Below, piece by piece: positions 10,616 to 21,170 of a DNA stretch of 64,000 bases. The DNA is taken from the NCBI GenBank assembly GCA_902518355.1, contig CABYFY010000007.1, positions 20,419 to 84,418 of the forward strand, written 5' to 3'. Every line of letters starts with the position of its first letter. Position 1 is the first letter of the stretch. The translations under genes were made by a program, and so were the position numbers. The notes beneath the pieces are model-generated. The model did not search any database. It was given only the letters and a program-made list of their open reading frames with translations, and had not been told where the DNA came from. This DNA is from an uncultured Bacteroidota bacterium. Its GTDB lineage: Bacteria; Bacteroidota; Bacteroidia; Flavobacteriales; Flavobacteriaceae.

Positions 10616-11365
10616 TTGAAAACTATACTTATTACCGGAGCAACAAGCGGAATTGGATTAGCAGCTGCTAAAAAATTAGCAAATAAAAAAAATCAACTGA
10701 TTTTATGTGGTAGAAGACAACGTAAATTAGATGAAATATCTGATGAACTTTCAAAATCTACAAACGTATTATCACTTAGCTTTGATGTTTCAAATAAAAA
10801 TGAAGTAAGTAAACTTTTAAGTAATCTTCCAAAGGAGTTTTGCTCTATTGATATTCTTGTAAATAATGCAGGAAATGCTCATGGGCTTGATACAATTCAA
10901 GATGGTTCGCTTGATGATTGGGATAACATGATTGATAGTAATGTGAAAGGTTTGCTTTATGTTTCTCGTGTTATCATGCCAAAAATGATTGAACAAAAGA
11001 ATGGGCATATAATTAATATAGGCTCTTTAGCAGGTAGGGAAGTTTATGAAAAGGGCAATATTTACTGCGCAACAAAACATGCGGTTAATGCTATTTCAAA
11101 AGCTATGAGAATTGATTTAAATAAAACAGGGATTAAAGTATCTGAAATTAATCCAGGACTTGTAGAAACCGACTTTTCAAATGTACGTTTCAAGGGAGAT
11201 AGTAATCTGGCAGAAAAGGTTTATCAAGGTTATAAAGCTTTACAAGCAAATGATATTGCTGATATTGTCGAATTTGTCATAAATAGACCAAGTCATGTCA
11301 ACATTGCAGATATTTTGGTACTTCCTCAAGCACAAGCAACAAGCTCAATTATATATAAGAAATAA
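10616..11365 (+). CDS. SDR family NAD(P)-dependent oxidoreductase (YdfG-like)
   Basis: TGATSGIGLA, NNAG, YCATKHAV motifs; TTG start. Confidence 0.9.
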   Translation: MKTILITGATSGIGLAAAKKLANKKNQLILCGRRQRKLDEISDELSKSTNVLSLSFDVSNKNEVSKLLSNLPKEFCSIDILVNNAGNAHGLDTIQDGSLDDWDNMIDSNVKGLLYVSRVIMPKMIEQKNGHIINIGSLAGREVYEKGNIYCATKHAVNAISKAMRIDLNKTGIKVSEINPGLVETDFSNVRFKGDSNLAEKVYQGYKALQANDIADIVEFVINRPSHVNIADILVLPQAQATSSIIYKK

Positions 11366-11409
11366 CATTTAAAAAAAAATTTATATTAATTTTAAATTAT
11401 TATTAATTC

Positions 11410-13164
11410 TTGACTATGAGAATATTATTGATTTTTTTGTTGATTTTTTCATTTTCCTGTTCTGAAGATTCAGTGACCAATGATTCTGATAATAATGGGG
11501 GAAATACAGGAGATAATAATAACAATAATAATTCAGGCCCAAGCGGAAATGTATTTACATTTGGTAATTTAGATGTTCTTGGACAATGGGACTTTGACCA
11601 AAATAGAGGTCAAATAAATAATTTTAGTGGACCAAGAAAAAGAGACATTAATATAAATATAGCTCAACGAGATTATGATGATTCTCTGGATGTTGGAATT
11701 CTTAATTTATACCCTCCACTAAGCGGAATACTGGGTTCAAATGAAATAATCACATGTTATATCGGAAATTATGGCTATCTTCCAATATTTGAAGACTTCC
11801 AGGTCTCGTATAAAATTGCATATGAAGATGGTGAGTTTGGAGAAGAAGTATTTGAAACCTTCACAATTACAGATTCATTAGCACCTGTTGACTATACGAC
11901 TTTTAGTTTTTCGACAACAGCGGATCTTTCTCAATTTGGATCTTACACGATAGAGGCAAGTACACATATGCCTGACGATATGGATGCTGAAACTGATACA
12001 TTTACAAGAGTCGTAGAATCTTTAGAATTTACAGATGTATGTAACTTGCATTCTTTGATTCTAAACGAGAACAATACTTTCAATCTCTATACAACTAACG
12101 AAGAGGGTGTTAGCAATTATGTTATTTTAGGTTATTATGAGATAAATGAAGAAAATAACATGATTATATTATCTGTATCTGAATCTAGTGGTTCAATCAC
12201 AGAAATCGGTGAAATATACGACGTTGAAATTGATGAAAATGGATTAATTACAGGAACTATAAATATTGAAGGGTTATGTGTTCAACTTGTTGAGGGTTAT
12301 GAGGAAGAGAATTATTACACTGGTTTAACATACATACCAGACGAAAATTTAGAAGCTTACCTAATAGAAATTGGGATTGATAATGTATTGGATGGTTATA
12401 TTTTTACAAATAGTGCTGAACAAGTTACTTCAATTGGTATTGAAGCTACAGATAATTGGGTACAAGGTGGTTCAATCGATTTTTGGGATTTTGAAAACAG
12501 ATTTACTAATCGATTAACCAGCTTGGCAGGAATCGAAGCTCTTCCATCATTACAGCATATAAATTTAAGAGGTCAGAACTTAGACAGTATTAATATTAGT
12601 CAAAATACAGGATTAAGAAATTTCTATGCGAATTTTAACACATTTAACAAAATCGATACTAGTAATAATACACTTTTAGAGATTATTTCGATTGACAGTA
12701 ATGAAGTAAATCCCGAACTGGATTTTTCAAATAATAATAACCTAAAGAGTCTTTCTATACCAATGTGTTATATTGACGGATATATAGGTGAAGGAGGTTT
12801 TTTAGATATTTCAAACCTTACTCAACTAGAATTTCTAGATCTTTACGATAATAATTTGACCTCAGTTGATATTAGTAATAATCCAAATTTAAATGAAATT
12901 CGCTTAAACTTTACATATAATATCACGACCATGGACTTTAGTAATAATTTGCTTTTAGAAAAAATTTTATTAAATCAAAGTAATCTTCAAGGGACATTAG
13001 ATGTATCAATGTGTGAAAATCTTACAGAACTTAACGTTGCTCAAAATCCTGGTTTATCTTGTATAAAGGTTAGTGCATTTCAGCTAGATGCAATCAACAA
13101 TAATGACCCAAATTTCAATTGGGAATTTGATAGTGGAGTTACTTTATCTTTGGATTGTAATTAA
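11410..13164 (+). CDS. Lipoprotein with leucine-rich-repeat-like region
   Basis: Lipobox (LLIFSFSCSED), Asn-rich linker, LRR-like units (LTSLAGIEALPSLQHINLRGQNLDSINISQN...). Confidence 0.75.
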   Translation: MTMRILLIFLLIFSFSCSEDSVTNDSDNNGGNTGDNNNNNNSGPSGNVFTFGNLDVLGQWDFDQNRGQINNFSGPRKRDININIAQRDYDDSLDVGILNLYPPLSGILGSNEIITCYIGNYGYLPIFEDFQVSYKIAYEDGEFGEEVFETFTITDSLAPVDYTTFSFSTTADLSQFGSYTIEASTHMPDDMDAETDTFTRVVESLEFTDVCNLHSLILNENNTFNLYTTNEEGVSNYVILGYYEINEENNMIILSVSESSGSITEIGEIYDVEIDENGLITGTINIEGLCVQLVEGYEEENYYTGLTYIPDENLEAYLIEIGIDNVLDGYIFTNSAEQVTSIGIEATDNWVQGGSIDFWDFENRFTNRLTSLAGIEALPSLQHINLRGQNLDSINISQNTGLRNFYANFNTFNKIDTSNNTLLEIISIDSNEVNPELDFSNNNNLKSLSIPMCYIDGYIGEGGFLDISNLTQLEFLDLYDNNLTSVDISNNPNLNEIRLNFTYNITTMDFSNNLLLEKILLNQSNLQGTLDVSMCENLTELNVAQNPGLSCIKVSAFQLDAINNNDPNFNWEFDSGVTLSLDCN

Positions 13165-14693
13165 AGATCAAATTTAATTCCCTGAGCTAGTGGAAGATTA
13201 TCTGTATAATTGATTGTATTTGTTTGTCTTCTCATATAGATTTTCCAAGCATCTGACCCTGATTCTCTTCCACCACCAGTGTCTTTTTCGCCACCAAATG
13301 CACCACCAATTTCGGCACCAGAAGTACCTATATTCACATTAGCTATTCCACAATCAGAACCTGCAGCAGACAAGAATCTTTCAGCTTCCTTTAAATTATT
13401 TGTCATAATTGCTGAAGACAATCCTTGTGTAACATTATTTTGAATTTCAATTGCATTAGTTACCGGTCCAGAATATTTAAGTAAATATAAGATTGGAGCA
13501 AAGGTTTCTTCTTGAACAATGTGAAAATCAGGTTTTGCCTCAGCTATAGCAGGTTTCACATAACAACCGCTTTCATATCCTTCACCTTCCAAAACACCAC
13601 CTTCAACAATTATATTTCCACCTTCCTCAACTACTTTTTCCAAAGCTTTAGTGTACATGTCCACAGCTAATTTATCGATGACAGGTCCGACATGATTTGA
13701 TTGATCAAGGGGATTTCCAATTTTAATCTGCTTGTAAGCATTTACAATTGCATCACGAACTTCATTATATATATCATCATGTATAATTAACCTCCTAGTT
13801 GAAGTACATCTCTGACCTGCGGTTCCAACTGCTCCAAAAACTGCACCCATTACAGTCATCTTAACATCAGCATCAGGGGTAACAATAATAGCATTATTGC
13901 CACCAAGCTCTAATAATGATTTCCCTAATCTAGACCCTACTTCACTTGCAACAATTTTTCCCATTCTAGTTGAACCTGTTGCAGAAATAAGAGGAATTCT
14001 CTTGTCTTTTGTCATGTATTCGCCAACTTTATAATCTCCGTTTATTAAACAAGAAATTCCTTCCGGTAAATCATTTTCTTTTAATATTTCAGCAATAATC
14101 TTTTGGCATGCAACTGAGCAAAGTGGTGTTTTTTCACTTGGTTTCCAAACACATACATCACCACATATCCAAGCTAAAGCTGTATTCCATGACCACACGG
14201 CAACTGGAAAATTAAATGCTGAAATAATTCCAACAATTCCAAGTGGATGATATTGCTCATACATTCTATGTCCAGGTCTTTCACTGTGCATAGTTAAACC
14301 ATGTAACTGTCTCGAAAGACCAACAGCAAAATCACAAATATCAATCATCTCTTGAACCTCTCCTAAGCCCTCTTGAAAACTTTTTCCCATTTCATAGGAA
14401 ACCAAAACGCCTAATGGTTCTTTTAAGTCTCTTAGTTTATTTCCAAACTGTCTTACGATTTCACCTCTTTGAGGTGCAGGGACTGTTCTCCAAAATTTAA
14501 AGGCAGACTGAGCGCTTTCGATTACCTTATTGTAATCTTCAAAAGTTGTCGTTGAAACAGTTCCAATCTCTTTTCCATCAACCGGGGAATAACTGCTAAT
14601 CTTTTCTCCATCACTGAAATAATTACTTCCAGTTGATGTTCCGATATTATGATTTGATAGTCCTAATTCCTTAAGTGAGTTTTCGATATTCAT
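13161..14693 (-). CDS. amaB: Aldehyde dehydrogenase family 7 (alpha-aminoadipic semialdehyde dehydrogenase-like)
   Basis: [67 protein letters not shown]-type C-terminus of ALDH7. Confidence 0.88.
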   Translation of the reverse strand: [510 protein letters not shown]

Positions 14694-14744
14694 GATAAAT
14701 TATTTAACTTGACGAAGATAAGGATTTATTAATATTTATGGTTT

Positions 14745-15698
14745 ATGAAAAAATATTTGTGTCTTCTAATTATTATACTTTTTAGCTGCAATAATCATGA
14801 TGAAAACAAGATTGCAATTGTCATTCATGGAGGTGCAGGAATTATACTTAAAGAAAATATTTCCAAATCAAAAGAAGATTCAATTATTAATAAACTTGAT
14901 GAAGCTATTTCAAAGGGATGGGAGTTATTAAAAAAGGGGCAATCTAGCGAAATGGCTGTCATTGAAACAATTAAAATATTAGAGGACTCTCCTTTATTTA
15001 ACGCTGGTAAAGGAAGTGTATTTAATAATGAAGGAAAAGTTGAAAATGATGCATCCATAATGAAGGGTAATGATCTTAATGCTGGGGCATCATCCGGAAC
15101 TTCAAATGTTAAAAATCCGATAACTCTTGCAGCCAATATTATGAATCATTCAGAACATGTTTTTCTTTCGGGTAAAGGGGCAGAAAACTTTGCAAAAAAC
15201 AGAAATCTTGAGATTGTCGACAATGAATATTTTCACACGAAATTTAGATACAATCAACTCTTGAATAAAAAAGGTGATGATAAATATGGAACTGTTGGTT
15301 GCGTAGCAATTGATGTTAATGGTAATATTGTGGCAGGTACATCCACAGGTGGAATGACAAATAAAAAATGGGGTAGAATTGGCGACTCACCAATTATTGG
15401 TGCTGGAACTTATGCAAACAACAACACATGTGGTATTTCATCAACCGGATCTGGAGAATATTTTATAAGGACTGTTGCAGCGTATCAAGTTTCTTCATTA
15501 TTAGAAAATCACAATTATGATTTAAGGAAAGCGATGTACAAGGTAATTCATGAAAAAATTGCAGCAATTGGAGGTGATGGTGGAATGATAGGTATAGATA
15601 AAAACTCAGATATATCAATGGAATTTAATACTCCAGGCATGTATCGAGCGTATGTCAACAAATATGGGGAAAAAGAAATTTTCCTTTACGAGAAATAA
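14745..15698 (+). CDS. Isoaspartyl peptidase/L-asparaginase (Ntn-hydrolase), lipoprotein
   Basis: IHGGAG start, NAGKGSVFN, DKYGTVGCVAIDVNGNIVAGTSTGGMTNKKWGRIGDSPIIGAGTYA autocatalytic Thr region; lipobox LFSCNN. Confidence 0.93.
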   Translation: MKKYLCLLIIILFSCNNHDENKIAIVIHGGAGIILKENISKSKEDSIINKLDEAISKGWELLKKGQSSEMAVIETIKILEDSPLFNAGKGSVFNNEGKVENDASIMKGNDLNAGASSGTSNVKNPITLAANIMNHSEHVFLSGKGAENFAKNRNLEIVDNEYFHTKFRYNQLLNKKGDDKYGTVGCVAIDVNGNIVAGTSTGGMTNKKWGRIGDSPIIGAGTYANNNTCGISSTGSGEYFIRTVAAYQVSSLLENHNYDLRKAMYKVIHEKIAAIGGDGGMIGIDKNSDISMEFNTPGMYRAYVNKYGEKEIFLYEK

Positions 15699-15699
15699 G

Positions 15700-17136
15700 C
15701 TATTTAATTTCTGAAATTTTAAGGGTGTTCACCATACCACTTTCCTTAACTGGCATTGAAGCAAGGTTTATTACCATATCACCTTTTTTTGCAAATCCTT
15801 TTTTATTTACAATCTCGTTAATTTCTTGAATTGTTTTGTCGGTTGAAACTGATCTATTATAGTAGAAGGCTTTAACTCCCCATAATAAATTCAACCTACA
15901 AAGTATTCTTTTATTAGAAGTGAAAACGATAATATTTGAATGTGGTCTCCACGACGAAACTTGAAATGCTGTATAACCACTTTGAGTTAACGTTGTAATT
16001 GCTGCAATTTTAGTTTCATTTGCTATTTGTGCAGCATGATAACATATAAACTTAGTAGTATATCTATTTGTTTTAATCTTGGGAGGCGACTCAGGAACGG
16101 AAATCATATCGGAATATTCAACACTTGTAATAATCTTCGAAATCTGAGTTACTACTTCTGCTGGATATTTTCCAACTGAAGTTTCAGCAGATAGCATTAC
16201 AGCATCAGCACCATCCATGATTGAATTTGCTACATCATTCACCTCAGCTCTGCTCGGCTTGAGGCTGTCAATCATGCTTTCCATCATCTGTGTAGCGATG
16301 ATTACAGGTATCCTATGTTTCTTAGCGAGGTACACAATTCTTTTTTGCAATAGTGGTACTTCTTCAGACGGAATTTCAATTCCTAAATCTCCTCTAGCAA
16401 CCATTATTCCATCAGAATTTTGAATAATATCCTCTATATTTTTTATCGCCTCTGGCTTTTCTATTTTTGCTATGATAGGTATTTTTTCATCTGATTCTTT
16501 TTCGATAATTTTTCGAAGATTTATCATATCATTAGCATCTCTAACAAATGACAATGCAACCCAATCTAGCTCTTTGGAAATTGCATAAAGTAGGTCCTTC
16601 TTATCCTTTTTGGTTAAAGATGGGGTAGAGATCTTAGTATTTGGTAAGTTTACTCCTTTCTTAGAGGATAATTTTCCACCCTGAATATTTTTTAATTTTA
16701 CCTCATCCTTTTTATTAGTAGAGATAACTTCAAAAATCAATTTACCGTCATCGACTAAGACCTTATCTCCTTTCTTAACATCTTTAGCAAAATCTTTATA
16801 TGAAAGCGATGCTTTTTGTTTATTACCTATAATTTCTTTTTCTGTTGATAATTTAAACACATCTCCCTTTTTGAAAACCACACCATCCTCCATTTTTCCT
16901 ACTCTAATCTTTGGCCCCTGCAAATCTGCAAGAATAGCAACATTAGTATCTAACTCCTTATTTAAGGATCGAATAAGCTCAACATGTCTATCAACCTCTT
17001 CATATGTAGCATGGGAAAAATTAATTCTAAATACATTAACTCCAGCTTTAATTAATCTTGACAGCACGGTTTTATTAGCACATCCTGGACCTAGTGTTGC
17101 GACAATTTTAGTTTTTTTGAATTTTATATAACTCAT
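15700..17136 (-). CDS. pyk: Pyruvate kinase
   Basis: KTKIVATLGPG, VMVARGDLGIEIPSEEVPLLQK, ATQMMESMIDSLKPSRAEVNDVANSIMDGADAVMLSAETSVGKYP. Confidence 0.97.
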   Translation of the reverse strand: MSYIKFKKTKIVATLGPGCANKTVLSRLIKAGVNVFRINFSHATYEEVDRHVELIRSLNKELDTNVAILADLQGPKIRVGKMEDGVVFKKGDVFKLSTEKEIIGNKQKASLSYKDFAKDVKKGDKVLVDDGKLIFEVISTNKKDEVKLKNIQGGKLSSKKGVNLPNTKISTPSLTKKDKKDLLYAISKELDWVALSFVRDANDMINLRKIIEKESDEKIPIIAKIEKPEAIKNIEDIIQNSDGIMVARGDLGIEIPSEEVPLLQKRIVYLAKKHRIPVIIATQMMESMIDSLKPSRAEVNDVANSIMDGADAVMLSAETSVGKYPAEVVTQISKIITSVEYSDMISVPESPPKIKTNRYTTKFICYHAAQIANETKIAAITTLTQSGYTAFQVSSWRPHSNIIVFTSNKRILCRLNLLWGVKAFYYNRSVSTDKTIQEINEIVNKKGFAKKGDMVINLASMPVKESGMVNTLKISEIK

Positions 17137-17609
17137 GAGAAAATTAAATTTTCTTTGTTTTCTAATCTATTCTCAGAAACAAATGAAGTAATTACTCCAC
17201 TAATTTCTGAAATTTTTTTTAATACTTTGTCTACATAAGTCTTATTTGCAATATTTTCTATAATAAGAAAATAATCAACTGACTTTTGTTGGCTCAAAAG
17301 ATTCATTTCATTGGAAGCCGTGTTTTCCTGACCAAATAAACTTAAATCTTCTTCAAGATTTTTTTCTGAAACTAATGACTTGTTAGAAAAGAATATCCAC
17401 TTTAAATATTTTGTATCATCTAAATATTCATATTGCGAGTAGTTTGCATCTTGCTCTGCAAAATAGATATCATTGTTTTTCCTTTTTAAACCAATATTTA
17501 GTTTTTTATTTAAAAAAAATGCCAATCTAAATTCATCTAAGTCCGAATGAATTGCGATTAGATGATAATTTTCGGGAAATTGATTTAAGTTTAATTTATA
17601 CTTATTCAA
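17133..17609 (-). CDS. IPExxxVDY family protein
   Basis: Small protein adjacent to pyk and rnc as in Flavobacteriia; MNKYKLNLNQFPENYHLIAIHSDLDEFRLAFFLNKKLNI. Confidence 0.7.
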   Translation of the reverse strand: MNKYKLNLNQFPENYHLIAIHSDLDEFRLAFFLNKKLNIGLKRKNNDIYFAEQDANYSQYEYLDDTKYLKWIFFSNKSLVSEKNLEEDLSLFGQENTASNEMNLLSQQKSVDYFLIIENIANKTYVDKVLKKISEISGVITSFVSENRLENKENLIFS

Positions 17610-17641
17610 AATATGAATTTCTCTGTAAAGATAAGCTTATT

Positions 17642-18388
17642 CTATGAATTTTGATTTTGATATTTTAAAATATCTTCTTGAAACATGAAAAATGCTCTTT
17701 TCGAAGCTTTTTCCTCCGCTTTTTTCTTTGATGTATCTCTTGCTTTCGCTATTAGTTTATCATCAATTGATAATTTAACTGAAAAGTGTTTTATTGTATC
17801 GTTTCCAGTATCTTCAAAAGTTTCGTAATTATACAGCTTTTTGTTTTTTTGGCACCACTCAATAAATAAACTCTTGTAACTAATGATTTTATTTTTAAGT
17901 CTCTCTAAATTAACATGAGGATAAATCACACGATCAAATATGAATTTCTTACAATGAGAGTATCCACGGTCAAGAAATATAGCTCCAATAAGTGCTTCGA
18001 AGAGATTGCCATGTATATCATCTCCATAGTTTTCTTCGGAAATATTTGAATCAATAAACTGTAACAGATTTAATTCTAAGCCAAGTTCATTTAAATGATT
18101 ACGGCTAACAATTTTTGATCTCATTTGAGTAAGATAACCCTCTGAACCAGTTGGGATATTTTTAAATAAATATGAAGAGATGATAGAGCTTAAAATAGAA
18201 TCGCCCAGAAACTCTAATCTCTCATAGTTAACAGCTACTCCATTTAAATCTTTTTTGTTTGATGAACGATGGGTAAAAGCTCTCTTATAATACTTAAGTG
18301 ATTTTGGGGTAAATTTTAAGAGATTTTTAATGGGTCGATAAAATGGGTCCTTTTTTAATTTTATTAATTCATAAAAATTAAAATTCAT
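17642..18388 (-). CDS. rnc: Ribonuclease III
   Basis: NYERLEFLGDSILSSIISSYLF, GNLFEALIGAIFLDRGY, dsRBD. Start moved to the internal MNFNFYEL because the track ORF (to 18439) overlaps fabF. Confidence 0.93.
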   Translation of the reverse strand: MNFNFYELIKLKKDPFYRPIKNLLKFTPKSLKYYKRAFTHRSSNKKDLNGVAVNYERLEFLGDSILSSIISSYLFKNIPTGSEGYLTQMRSKIVSRNHLNELGLELNLLQFIDSNISEENYGDDIHGNLFEALIGAIFLDRGYSHCKKFIFDRVIYPHVNLERLKNKIISYKSLFIEWCQKNKKLYNYETFEDTGNDTIKHFSVKLSIDDKLIAKARDTSKKKAEEKASKRAFFMFQEDILKYQNQNS

Positions 18389-18389
18389 A

Positions 18390-19640
18390 CTAATCCCATT
18401 TTTTAAATAATACACAAGCATTGTGGCCACCAAAACCAAATGTATTACTCATCCCAATTTTTGCATTCCTTTTTTGTGCTTTATTTAAGGTTAAATTTAA
18501 CTTTGGATTGATATTTTCATCTATATTTTGATGATTAATGGTGGGAGGTACAATACCATTTTGGAGAGATAAAATAATCGAAATCGCTTCAACAGCTCCA
18601 GCGGCACCTAACAAATGTCCTGTCATTGACTTAGTCGAATTAATATTAATATTAGGGGCATGATCTCCAAAAATATAATCAATAGCTTTTAATTCAGCAA
18701 CATCACCTAATGGTGTAGAAGTACCATGAGTGTTAATTAAATCAACGTCATTTATACTAACTTTTGAGTCATTTAAACAATTTTTTATTACAGCCTTTAC
18801 ACCATTTCCTTCAGGGTGAGGAGCAGTAATATGATGAGCATCTGATGACAAACCTCCTCCAAGAAATTCTGCATAAATCTTTGCACCTCTTGCCTTAGCA
18901 TGTTCATATTCTTCAAGAATTAAAGCTCCAGAACCTTCACCTAACACAAAACCATCACGAGTAGAATCAAAAGGTCTAGATGCAGATTCGGGCGAATCAT
19001 TTCTGGTTGAGAGTGCATGCATAGCATTAAATCCTGCCATTCCGGCAATATTTACACCAGCTTCACTGCCGCCAGTTACAATAACATCGCAATAGCCTAA
19101 TCTTATATAATTCAAAGCATCAACCATAGCATTTGCACTTGAAGCACAGGCAGAAACAGTTGTATAATTTGGACCCATAAATCCATAATTCATAGAAATA
19201 TAACCAGGGGTTATATCGGCAATCATTTTAGGAATGAAAAACGGGTTGAATCTAGGAGTTCCATCTCCTGAAGCATGGTCTAACATTTGGTTTTGAAAAG
19301 TTTCAATTCCTCCAATACCTGACCCCCAAATTACACCAACACGTAATTTGTCAATTTTTTCTAAATCTAAACCAGAGTCTTGTATTGCCTCTTCTGTTGA
19401 AACCATACCATATTGGGTGAATCTATCCATTTTTCTTTGTTGTTTCCTGTCAAGATGAAGAGAAACATCAAAGTCTTTTAATTCACAAGCAAACTTTGTT
19501 TTGAATTTTTCAGTATCGAAATATGTGATTGGGGCTGCACCACTTTTACCTTCAATAAGGCCAGTCCAAAAATCATTAAGATTGTTCCCAATTGGGGTGA
19601 GAGCTCCAAGACCAGTAACAACTACTCTCTTTAAAGCCAT
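18390..19640 (-). CDS. fabF: Beta-ketoacyl-ACP synthase II
   Basis: RVVVTGLGALTPIG, TVSACASSANA, NTHGTSTPLGD, TKSMTGHLLGAAGAVEA. Confidence 0.97.
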   Translation of the reverse strand: MALKRVVVTGLGALTPIGNNLNDFWTGLIEGKSGAAPITYFDTEKFKTKFACELKDFDVSLHLDRKQQRKMDRFTQYGMVSTEEAIQDSGLDLEKIDKLRVGVIWGSGIGGIETFQNQMLDHASGDGTPRFNPFFIPKMIADITPGYISMNYGFMGPNYTTVSACASSANAMVDALNYIRLGYCDVIVTGGSEAGVNIAGMAGFNAMHALSTRNDSPESASRPFDSTRDGFVLGEGSGALILEEYEHAKARGAKIYAEFLGGGLSSDAHHITAPHPEGNGVKAVIKNCLNDSKVSINDVDLINTHGTSTPLGDVAELKAIDYIFGDHAPNININSTKSMTGHLLGAAGAVEAISIILSLQNGIVPPTINHQNIDENINPKLNLTLNKAQKRNAKIGMSNTFGFGGHNACVLFKKWD

Positions 19641-19649
19641 AAAAAAATA

Positions 19650-19880
19650 TTATGAATTCTCTATATAAGAAATCGCTTGACCAACAGTTGCGATATTTTC
19701 AGCCTGATCATCTGGGATTTGAATATCAAATTCTTTTTCAAATTCCATAATTAATTCCACAGTATCAAGTGAATCTGCTCCTAGGTCATTAGTGAAACTT
19801 GCTTCGTTTACAACTTCACTTTCATCTACTCCTAATTTATCTACGATAATAGCTTTTACTTTTGATGCGATATCTGACAT
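19650..19880 (-). CDS. acpP: Acyl carrier protein
   Basis: [43 protein letters not shown]. Confidence 0.98.
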   Translation of the reverse strand: MSDIASKVKAIIVDKLGVDESEVVNEASFTNDLGADSLDTVELIMEFEKEFDIQIPDDQAENIATVGQAISYIENS

Positions 19881-19916
19881 AACTTTGTTTTTTTAATTTA
19901 TAATTTTGTTAAAGTG

Positions 19917-19924
19917 CAAAAATA
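19917..19924 (-). promoter_or_regulatory. Putative -7 box (TATTTTTG, TAnnTTTG type) upstream of acpP
   Basis: Minus strand reads TATTTTTG 37 nt upstream of the acpP ATG; matches the Bacteroidota sigma -7 consensus. Confidence 0.45.
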
Positions 19925-19963
19925 AAAAACTTTATTTTAATTTAACTAATTCAAAAAAAAATT

Positions 19964-20560
19964 GTGAACATTAATTCTGATAAAAAAGTTAGTATTTTAA
20001 TTTTTGCGTCTGGTAATGGATCTAATGCAGAAAATCTTATAACATACTTTAAAAAAAAGCACATAGAAATTAACTGGATAGTTGCAACAAATAACTCAGA
20101 AGCTGGAGTTATTGAAAGGTGTATCAAATTAAATGTTCCTTATTTCGTGATAAGTAAGGATGAACTGAATAAAAATAGCCTATTGGAAAAAATCAAAATG
20201 ATTGACCCTTCATTAATTATTTTAGCTGGCTTTCTTTTAAAAATTCCCGAACAAATTATCGATTATTTTCCACAAAAAATTGTTAATATCCACCCTTCTT
20301 TGCTGCCCAAATATGGCGGAAAGGGAATGTATGGAATGAATGTTCATAAAAAGATTATTGAGAATAAGGAATCAAAAAGTGGAATTTCCATTCATTATGT
20401 AAATAAATATTATGATGAAGGGAAGCTTATTACTCAGAAAACTATCGAAATTAAATATCCAACAAATGCATTAAATCTTTCAAAAGAAATTCACAAGCTT
20501 GAAATGAAACATTTCCCTATTACGATAGAAAAACTACTTAACAACTTTAATAATGGTTAA
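19964..20560 (+). CDS. purN: Phosphoribosylglycinamide formyltransferase
   Basis: ILIFASGNGSNAENLI, LAGFLLKIP, NIHPSLLPKYGGKGMYG, SGISIHYVNKYYDEG. Confidence 0.95.
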   Translation: MNINSDKKVSILIFASGNGSNAENLITYFKKKHIEINWIVATNNSEAGVIERCIKLNVPYFVISKDELNKNSLLEKIKMIDPSLIILAGFLLKIPEQIIDYFPQKIVNIHPSLLPKYGGKGMYGMNVHKKIIENKESKSGISIHYVNKYYDEGKLITQKTIEIKYPTNALNLSKEIHKLEMKHFPITIEKLLNNFNNG

Positions 20561-21161
20561 ACAAAAATTTTATGTTGTTTGGAAAGGAAATAATCCTGGG
20601 GTTTATCAATCGTGGGAAAAATGTCAGAATGAAATAAAAAATGTAAATGGCGCACTATTTAAAAGTTTTTCCAATCTAGAAGAGGCAAAAAAAGCTTACG
20701 ATCAGGGTTATGAGGAATATAAACAAAGTTTAGATTATAAGAATGTTCTAGATGGTCCTGAGTTAAATTCAATTTCTGTAGATGCTGCCTCTAGTGGTAA
20801 TCCTGGATTAATGGAGTACCAAGGAGTAGATACTAATACAAAAGAGATCTTATTTAAAATGGGGCCTTTTAATAATGCCACAAATAATATTGGTGAGTTT
20901 TTAGCTTTAGTTCATGGGATAGCTATTTTAGAAAAAAAATCAGATAAAAAAATTATATATTCTGACTCAATAACTGCAATGAGCTGGGTTAGGAAAAAAC
21001 ATTGTCAAACTAAATTGAAAAGAAATGAAAAAAATGAAGAGGTTTTTGTTTTAGTGGAAAGAGCAATCAAATGGTTAAAACAAAATAATTATTCCGTTAT
21101 AATAAAAAAGTGGGACACAAAAAATTGGGGAGAAATTCCTGCTGATTTTGGTAGAAAATAA
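20553..21161 (+). CDS. rnhA: Ribonuclease H1 with N-terminal viroplasmin-type domain
   Basis: KFYVVWKGNNPGVYQSWEKCQNEIKNVNGALFKSF plus RNase H fold (ISVDAASSGNPG, IGEFLALVHGIA, YSDSITAMSW). Confidence 0.92.
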   Translation: MVKQKFYVVWKGNNPGVYQSWEKCQNEIKNVNGALFKSFSNLEEAKKAYDQGYEEYKQSLDYKNVLDGPELNSISVDAASSGNPGLMEYQGVDTNTKEILFKMGPFNNATNNIGEFLALVHGIAILEKKSDKKIIYSDSITAMSWVRKKHCQTKLKRNEKNEEVFVLVERAIKWLKQNNYSVIIKKWDTKNWGEIPADFGRK

Positions 21162-21170
21162 AATAATTAT